Shown here: piece after piece, positions 7,030-11,137 of the stretch | How the letters are laid out: the number at the start of each line of letters is the position of its first letter | How positions within the stretch are numbered: the stretch's first letter is position 1 | Source: DATKMP01 sp035541775 | GTDB lineage: Bacteria > Bacteroidota > Ignavibacteria > UBA10030 | DNA: 11,137 nucleotides | Direction: 5' to 3' | Assembly (NCBI GenBank): GCA_035541775.1 | Contig: DATKMP010000001.1 | Location: forward strand, 1 to 11,137 | Made by a program: the position numbers and the translations under genes | The notes under the pieces: model-generated | Database searches by the model: none | Told to the model about the DNA's origin: nothing | The model's input: the letters and a program-made list of their open reading frames with translations, nothing else

Positions 7030-9672
7030 TTAGTTCTTTCGAATAATCGGCTTCTGCGCCATCACACTCATTTCGAAAACGCGAAGTCCGTCATATTTCA
7101 ATTTGATCTCAAATATATTGTTCCCATCTTTATCAATTTGGATCGGAGTGATTTGCGATTCATAATTATTGGACGATGTCGGAGCAGTAATATGAAAACG
7201 CCCTTCATTCTTAATCGGTTTTTTATTGATAGAAATTTCCTGAAACCATGGCTGATCTGCAGTCCGAGCAAACTCACGCGGCACGGTGACGTTGATATCG
7301 AAAATCGGGAATTCCGCCTCAGACGGAATTTTTAACTCTAACCGAAGAATGTAATCGTTCATGCCTTTTTTATTGCTGGTCACCGGCAAAACGAAAAATT
7401 TTCGGTATTCGCTCGGCTTCGAATATATTTTTGCTACCGAATAGTCGCACTCATCTACCAAATTACGTACTTGCTTATCCGATCCTTTATAAAATTTTCC
7501 ATGCTCGGCAATCGCACGCGCGCGTTCGACTCCTTGATCGAGAATATTCCTCGTCAATTCGCGGTACAATGCTTTGACGGCGGTTTCCGGGAAGCGCACA
7601 TTTTTTAATTCTGTCAGCATTATTTCGACATGTTTTTGTTTTTGCTGAAGATCTTTTTGTCCGGTGGAAGAAAATTGCAATTTATAAACAGGAAGAAACG
7701 ATGAATCTTTGTAAAGCGCCGGAATGTTTTTAACGGTCAATTCATTGGCGTTTATAAATGCTTCGGCGTTGGCATGCGAAACAGAATCGACTTTTTGGTA
7801 GAGTTCGGTTTCAAAATGTTTCACCACATGCATTTTCTTTTCTGCAATGGCATCCGGATTCACAAATTCTTTATCCCGAAACAAATCGTCAATTTTTGAA
7901 TCTGCGCTTCTCCATGCATGTGTTGATAATGCGGCGGCAAGAGCGCGTGTTTGCGTGCCGAGCGAGAGCGTATCGATGTCGGGATATTGTTCCAGCAAAA
8001 AGCTCAGGGTTCGATTTGCATTGAGCAATCGAATGATGGCGCGATTATTTCCTTGCGATTTATAGACATTGATCTGGCGGACAAGTTCGTTCGCCTTTTG
8101 ATATCGTGAACGGAAATCGCTTTCTTGCTTCACTGCATTATTCAATCGTTCTGCGGCCCAACCGGCTGTTTTACTGTTGCTATAGGCATCGAAATGATCC
8201 AGCGAGGATTTTGGAAATGCATTTTTCATTTCATCGAGATGATTCATCAAATCACCATAGAAAGCATCGGCAGGCCAGCTTGGAACGCTGCCAAGCATCG
8301 TCGTGATGAGCCGCATTTGCTGGTCGAATATGCGCAGCGCTTTCATCTGTTCTTTCAACACAGCAAGATATTCCTTCGCATTGGTGATACGCTGGTCGAG
8401 CATGATCGAACATTTATATTTGCCGTATTTTTCCATACTGCGTGCTTCCGATTCCGGAAGATTATTTTGCGCTTCATCGATCAGTGACAGCATTCGTTGG
8501 TAAAACGCATCGGCGGGACGGTCGTTTAAGCCGGCCACTTCTGCATCAAGCGCAGCAAGCGTGGCATCGACTGCTTGCATTGATTCCCATTCCTCTGAAT
8601 ATTGTTGAACGAAGGGAATTAATCTTTTCAAATCCTCCGGCACAGGATGATCGCATGCAGCAAATAATTTTTCACAGTTTGCAAGTTCTGAAAACGATTG
8701 ATTCGAGCCCGCACTGCTCTTCTTTAATGCCGCATCGTAAAACGGAAGTACTTCATCCAATCGATCCGAAAGTATCTTCCGGATTTTTTCTGCCAGCGGC
8801 GGGGGTGCTTGTTTTGATTCCGTAAAATATTTGATGAATGCGGGAGCCGCTTGAAGGAATGCAGCAATATTACCACGCGTGCCTTTTTCAATTTTCAATA
8901 CTGTCAATGCATCTAAAAAATTTTTTTGAAACAGCAGTTCATCGTCCACCTGTGCGCTGAACTGCATATATTCGGTATAGGTCGAGTCGCCAGTCTTCTT
9001 TATCTCCGGTGGAAGAATCTGTGCAAGCTTTTGAACATCCTTCTGCATATCGAGAAGTTTGCGATAGGTCGGTGTGTACAAATTGATAAGGCCGGAATCA
9101 TCAAGAGCATCGGTGTTATAATCTGGAGCAATCATCGCATACTGTTTGCGATCCTGAACGCTTGCTCGCCAGATGGTATCAATCCGTGCGCGTTCAAGTT
9201 CGTACGTATATCGCCATTGCTTGACATACCGATAACGGAATCCAAGTTCTACGTCTTCTCGCACCGTGTCGATGATCCATGAATACGAAGCAGACGACGA
9301 ATCGATCGGATATAACAAGATGCTGTCGTTCTGCACGGTTTCATCTTGAATAATTTGCGGCGCTCCTTCTTTAAATCCGAACGAGCGCGTCAGCAATGTC
9401 TCCGCTTCAGCATCGAAAAAACTTTTTAAATAGGTATGAATCTTCGGCTTGTTGTTCCCGACAAGAACGAGATAAAAATTATCGCTTTCCGGTTTCGGAA
9501 AACTGACGACGTACCGGTCGTCTTGCTTGAGCTTGAAATTTTCGTCTTTGTTCTTCAACTCTCGAAATTGCCCTTCTGCCGGACTGATGGCCGGATTCGG
9601 TACCAGTTCCTTAATTGAAGCGCATCCGGAAAGAACAATCAACGAGACGCCTACCAATGAACGAATAGTCAT
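7030..9672 (-). CDS. Large lipoprotein with helical tandem repeats and C-terminal beta domain
   Basis: First gene of the importer operon, 880 residues, family not recognised. A lipoprotein signal is plain: MTIRSLVGVSLIVLSGC with lipobox LSGC and Cys17. The following AS fits outer-membrane sorting. Residues about 40-190 are beta-rich (DDRYVVSFPKP, FYLVLVGNN). From about 200 to 760 it is mostly amphipathic helix, with two recognisable copies of an 81-residue unit beginning PADAFY at residues 386 and 467. The last hundred residues (from about YILRLELKIP) are strongly beta, with alternating pattern up to LRVFEMSVMAQK, like an Ig-type or other sandwich domain. The ATG at 9672 is fixed by AGGAGG 8 bases upstream. 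The open frame extends to 9849 only by reading through the tRNA gene. It is probably a periplasm-facing scaffold or outer-membrane partner of the importer; that role is inferred from operon position alone. Confidence 0.85.
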   Translation of the reverse strand: MTIRSLVGVSLIVLSGCASIKELVPNPAISPAEGQFRELKNKDENFKLKQDDRYVVSFPKPESDNFYLVLVGNNKPKIHTYLKSFFDAEAETLLTRSFGFKEGAPQIIQDETVQNDSILLYPIDSSSASYSWIIDTVREDVELGFRYRYVKQWRYTYELERARIDTIWRASVQDRKQYAMIAPDYNTDALDDSGLINLYTPTYRKLLDMQKDVQKLAQILPPEIKKTGDSTYTEYMQFSAQVDDELLFQKNFLDALTVLKIEKGTRGNIAAFLQAAPAFIKYFTESKQAPPPLAEKIRKILSDRLDEVLPFYDAALKKSSAGSNQSFSELANCEKLFAACDHPVPEDLKRLIPFVQQYSEEWESMQAVDATLAALDAEVAGLNDRPADAFYQRMLSLIDEAQNNLPESEARSMEKYGKYKCSIMLDQRITNAKEYLAVLKEQMKALRIFDQQMRLITTMLGSVPSWPADAFYGDLMNHLDEMKNAFPKSSLDHFDAYSNSKTAGWAAERLNNAVKQESDFRSRYQKANELVRQINVYKSQGNNRAIIRLLNANRTLSFLLEQYPDIDTLSLGTQTRALAAALSTHAWRSADSKIDDLFRDKEFVNPDAIAEKKMHVVKHFETELYQKVDSVSHANAEAFINANELTVKNIPALYKDSSFLPVYKLQFSSTGQKDLQQKQKHVEIMLTELKNVRFPETAVKALYRELTRNILDQGVERARAIAEHGKFYKGSDKQVRNLVDECDYSVAKIYSKPSEYRKFFVLPVTSNKKGMNDYILRLELKIPSEAEFPIFDINVTVPREFARTADQPWFQEISINKKPIKNEGRFHITAPTSSNNYESQITPIQIDKDGNNIFEIKLKYDGLRVFEMSVMAQKPIIRKN
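8032..8517 (-). repeat. Tandem 81-residue protein repeat inside the lipoprotein gene
   Basis: Two adjacent units start with the same PADAFY hexapeptide (residues 386 and 467). They then share the layout PADAFYxxLMxxLDExxNxxPxS, a tyrosine/lysine-rich stretch, and a long helix ending near RLI or RQI. The repeat is visible at protein level; at DNA level only the hexapeptide codons look alike, so the duplication is old. More degenerate copies before residue 386 and after 547 are possible. Confidence 0.6.
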
Positions 9673-9680
9673 AGCATAAT

Positions 9681-9686
9681 CCTCCT
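9681..9686 (-). promoter_or_regulatory. Ribosome-binding site AGGAGG of the lipoprotein gene
   Basis: This is a full-consensus Shine-Dalgarno site with 8 bases to the ATG at 9672. It decides the start against the much longer open frame that enters the tRNA gene. Confidence 0.85.
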
Positions 9687-9703
9687 CGTGCTTTTGACAG
9701 TAC

Positions 9704-9732
9704 AATATCCGCAAGTTCAAGCGTTTTTTCAA
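9704..9732 (-). promoter_or_regulatory. Candidate promoter of the importer operon
   Basis: On minus, TTGAAA (9732-9727) and GATATT (9709-9704) are separated by 17 bases, with TATTGT two bases further along as an alternative -10. The elements lie about 32 bases before the lipoprotein ATG, a sensible distance. Each differs from the sigma-70 consensus, and readthrough from the tRNA promoter is an alternative, since no terminator is visible between tRNA and operon. Confidence 0.3.
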
Positions 9733-9788
9733 GTCTGATGGAAAAATATTTAAGGGGACGTGATCGGAAACAAACGCGATGATGGTGT

Positions 9789-9863
9789 TGGAGCTGAAGG
9801 TGGGAGTTGAACCCACGACCTGCGGTTTACGAAACCGCTGCTCTACCACTGAGCTACTTCAGC
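9789..9863 (-). tRNA. tRNA-Thr, anticodon CGU
   Basis: The cloverleaf folds completely on minus. The acceptor stem GCTGAAG/CTTCAGC has seven perfect pairs. The D-arm is GCTC/GAGC with loop AGTGGTA. The anticodon stem GCGGT/ACCGC encloses loop TTCGTAA, so the anticodon is CGT, reading ACG (Thr). The variable loop is AGGTC and the T-arm is GTGGG-TTCAACT-CCCAC. The discriminator is U and the 3' CCA is encoded (bases 9791-9789). It has its own promoter just upstream. Confidence 0.96.
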
Positions 9864-9876
9864 ATAGAAGGAATTT

Positions 9877-9905
9877 AATATAAGAAATTAATTGCGAGAC
9901 ATCAA
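9877..9905 (-). promoter_or_regulatory. Promoter of tRNA-Thr
   Basis: TTGATG (9905-9900) and TATATT (9882-9877) are spaced exactly 17 bases apart. The -10 ends 13 bases before the mature tRNA 5' end, so transcription would start a few bases upstream of it. Both hexamers and the spacing are close to the sigma-70 consensus. Confidence 0.6.
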
Positions 9906-10189
9906 GATGGTAAGTTGACCGCCGACACATTTTATACTTTCCCCTTTGCAATTTGTAAAATAATACATATCTTTAAACCGTCAATATACAGTACACCGTT
10001 GTTGGCGCCTTTTGGGTTCAGTTTTTTTTAGAGCTGTTTCTCGCGCGAGTGTTTGTACCCGCAAAAGATAAAAGAAGTCATCGCCAAGCCAGACGTGCGG
10101 CAATCTTCTTGAGTAAAAGGCACACTTGAAGGTTGTACACCGATGGTCCGCCGGTTGCGGATACACATTCATCACTAAGGAGAAGTCTG
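9906..10189 (+). other. Long gene-free leader upstream of the cold-shock gene
   Basis: No convincing gene lies between the tRNA promoter and csp. A possible plus-strand promoter is TTGCAA (9946-9951), 16 bases, TATCTT (9968-9973), which would give a leader of about 210 bases. That length resembles the long, temperature-sensitive 5' untranslated regions known for cspA-type genes. Possible RNA stems are AAGAAG (10072-10077) with CTTCTT (10105-10110), containing an inner GCC/GGC pair, and TGTA..CCG (10134-10142) with CGG.TACA (10158-10165) just before the ribosome-binding site. The leader idea is inference; the complementarity is visible. Confidence 0.4.
10177..10182 (+). promoter_or_regulatory. 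Ribosome-binding site AAGGAG of the cold-shock gene
   Basis: This strong Shine-Dalgarno site is 7 bases before the ATG at 10190. It fixes that start against an in-frame ATG at 10133, which has none and would add a non-homologous 19-residue tail. Confidence 0.85.
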
Positions 10190-10390
10190 ATGGAAAAAGG
10201 GCAAGTAAAATGGTTCAATCAAGCCAAAGGGTTTGGGTTTATTAAACGTGACGGCGGCGAAGATGTCTTCGTACATTACAAAGCCATTACAGGAAATGGA
10301 TTCAAGTCGTTGAATGAAGGCGACAACGTCGAATTTGAAATCGAACGCGGGCCGAAAGGATTGCAAGCCACAAAAGTTGCAAAAGTGTAA
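10190..10390 (+). CDS. Cold-shock protein, CspA family (66 aa)
   Basis: A single cold-shock domain, the normal length for the family, which binds single-stranded RNA and DNA in the cytoplasm and melts structured mRNA. RNP1 is KGFGFI (13-18) and RNP2 is VFVH (26-29), with the nucleic-acid-stacking aromatics W8, F9, F15, F17, F27 and H29 in place. The end, GPKGLQATKVAKV, follows the usual GPxAxNV pattern loosely. It is the only plus-strand gene here, monocistronic, with a long leader and a strong terminator. Whether it is cold-induced or constitutive cannot be told from the coding sequence. Confidence 0.97.
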   Translation: MEKGQVKWFNQAKGFGFIKRDGGEDVFVHYKAITGNGFKSLNEGDNVEFEIERGPKGLQATKVAKV

Positions 10391-10411
10391 TTCGTTGTTC
10401 CATCCACTAAC

Positions 10412-10443
10412 AAAAAACCCGATTCCATCGAATCGGGTTTTTT
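10412..10443. terminator. Bidirectional rho-independent terminator
   Basis: A 14-base arm (AAAAAACCCGATTC) is perfectly complementary to GAATCGGGTTTTTT across a CATC loop. The GC-containing core is followed by a T-tract on plus, ending csp 21 bases after its stop. It is equally followed by a U-tract on minus, ending the convergent gene whose stop is at 10461. Confidence 0.93.
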
Positions 10444-10460
10444 GTTTCCGCCTCTCAACC

Positions 10461-11137
10461 TTATATATTCTTCCCCGGTTTTAAAATAACGCCTTTATTT
10501 TTATGCCCGTTGATTTTTGCAGTGAGCGACTTTTCAAAATGGAGATGACGAACATATTGCAATTCTTCAACAGCGGGCTGCGCCTTGAGCCATTCCCAAT
10601 CAAGAACACTGTGATGATATCCACTGTTCACCGTAAAATAGCCGACACGGAACGATGTTATATTTTGAAAAAAATGTGAACCCTGTGACGGCGTTACATC
10701 AATATCTTTAAACCCGGATTCCACAATGACCGCTGCACCCGAAATTTGATCCCATGTGACCGGAATGCCCAGCCATGGATCTAAACTTCCCCACCGGCCA
10801 ATACCAATGAGAATATACGGACACCCTTTGTTTTGCAGTTTTGCATTCATTTGACTGACTTCTTGCGCCGTAATTTTACTTTTTGATCGCTCAAACTTAT
10901 CGGCATTAACCATCACAATATCATACAAATCTTCGATGGCGCCGTTGCCTAACACTTGTTCACTTTGACACAAAACATTTTCCGGCTGAACTTTTTCAAC
11001 GTCTAATTCTTCCAATTCTAAGCTCAAAACTAACGGACGAATTTGCAGCAGCGCGAATTCTTTCGGTGTACCGGCAGGAACGTTCATGTCAACGGCAAAT
11101 TCAACTTCTACCTGTGTCCCAATTCCCCACGTACCGA
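10461..11137 (-). CDS. PEP/pyruvate-binding (PEP synthase-like) protein, C-terminal 224 residues
   Basis: The frame is open to the window edge, so the 5' part is missing; the ATG at 11087 is internal. The visible start, GTWGIGTQVEVEFAVD then EFALLQIRPL, is the end of an ATP-grasp PEP/pyruvate-binding domain as in PEP synthase and pyruvate phosphate dikinase, where the LLQxRP motif closes the nucleotide site. In those enzymes a swivelling phosphohistidine domain follows. Here I see instead about 190 residues without a GGxxSH-type His motif, containing IGIGRWGSLDPWLGIPVTW and PSQGSHFFQNITSF, and ending VILKPGKNI. I associate this tail with large PEP-binding proteins annotated in Bacteroidota and relatives. 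It may be a kinase-like or regulatory homologue rather than true PEP synthase. The stop is followed by the shared terminator. Confidence 0.78.
   Translation of the reverse strand, partial: GTWGIGTQVEVEFAVDMNVPAGTPKEFALLQIRPLVLSLELEELDVEKVQPENVLCQSEQVLGNGAIEDLYDIVMVNADKFERSKSKITAQEVSQMNAKLQNKGCPYILIGIGRWGSLDPWLGIPVTWDQISGAAVIVESGFKDIDVTPSQGSHFFQNITSFRVGYFTVNSGYHHSVLDWEWLKAQPAVEELQYVRHLHFEKSLTAKINGHKNKGVILKPGKNI

Noticed and set aside
9673..9849. N-terminal extension of the lipoprotein gene to an ATG at 9849
   Set aside because: It is a translation of the tRNA (VVGSTPTFSS is the typical artefact of a T-arm). The lipobox start at 9672 has a perfect ribosome-binding site.
9981..10175. 64-codon minus ORF in the csp leader
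   Set aside because: No ribosome-binding site, no recognisable product, and it lies against the proposed csp leader RNA.
1..11137. CRISPR arrays, insertion sequences, transposases, phage genes
   Set aside because: I looked for regularly spaced repeats, terminal inverted repeats and transposase or integrase motifs and found none.

Overview
The window is bacterial, dense and strongly strand-biased: almost everything is read on the minus strand, and only one short gene (a cold-shock protein) runs on plus. Gene starts carry good Shine-Dalgarno sites (AGGAGG, AAGGAG, AAGGA). Junctions are tight (ATGA, TAATG and stop-then-start contacts). At the right edge lies a PEP/pyruvate-binding protein of a type I associate with the Bacteroidota/Chlorobi/Ignavibacteria group. 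A member of that wider group is my best guess for the host, held with low confidence.

Right end (9789-11137): a tRNA-Thr(CGU) gene on minus with a convincing promoter; a roughly 280-base leader; csp on plus; a near-perfect bidirectional terminator; and the 3' part of a convergent minus-strand gene that ends an ATP-grasp PEP-binding domain but is followed by an unusual C-terminal region.

Centre (791-9672): one long minus-strand operon that looks like a highly diverged Opp/Dpp-type peptide ABC importer. In transcription order it encodes an 880-residue lipoprotein with an internal tandem repeat, a membrane-anchored family-5 solute-binding protein without a lipobox, a secreted protein of unknown function, a DppB-like permease with extra loops, a DppC-like permease, and a single polypeptide with two ABC ATPase domains. 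The gaps between these genes are 30, 11, -4, 1 and 6 bases. The two non-transport proteins, one of them probably outer-membrane anchored, make this a candidate undescribed envelope-spanning variant of a peptide or lipid importer.

Left end (1-790): the same strand continues directly. A 54-codon ORF begins on the base after the ATPase stop. It ends in TAATG, where a 130-residue secreted protein begins. After a 131-base spacer with two good hairpins, another signal-peptide gene with a strong ribosome-binding site runs off the window. This arrangement (small secreted protein, then an exported protein) would fit the start of a heavy-metal RND efflux operon, but that is speculation from 34 visible residues.
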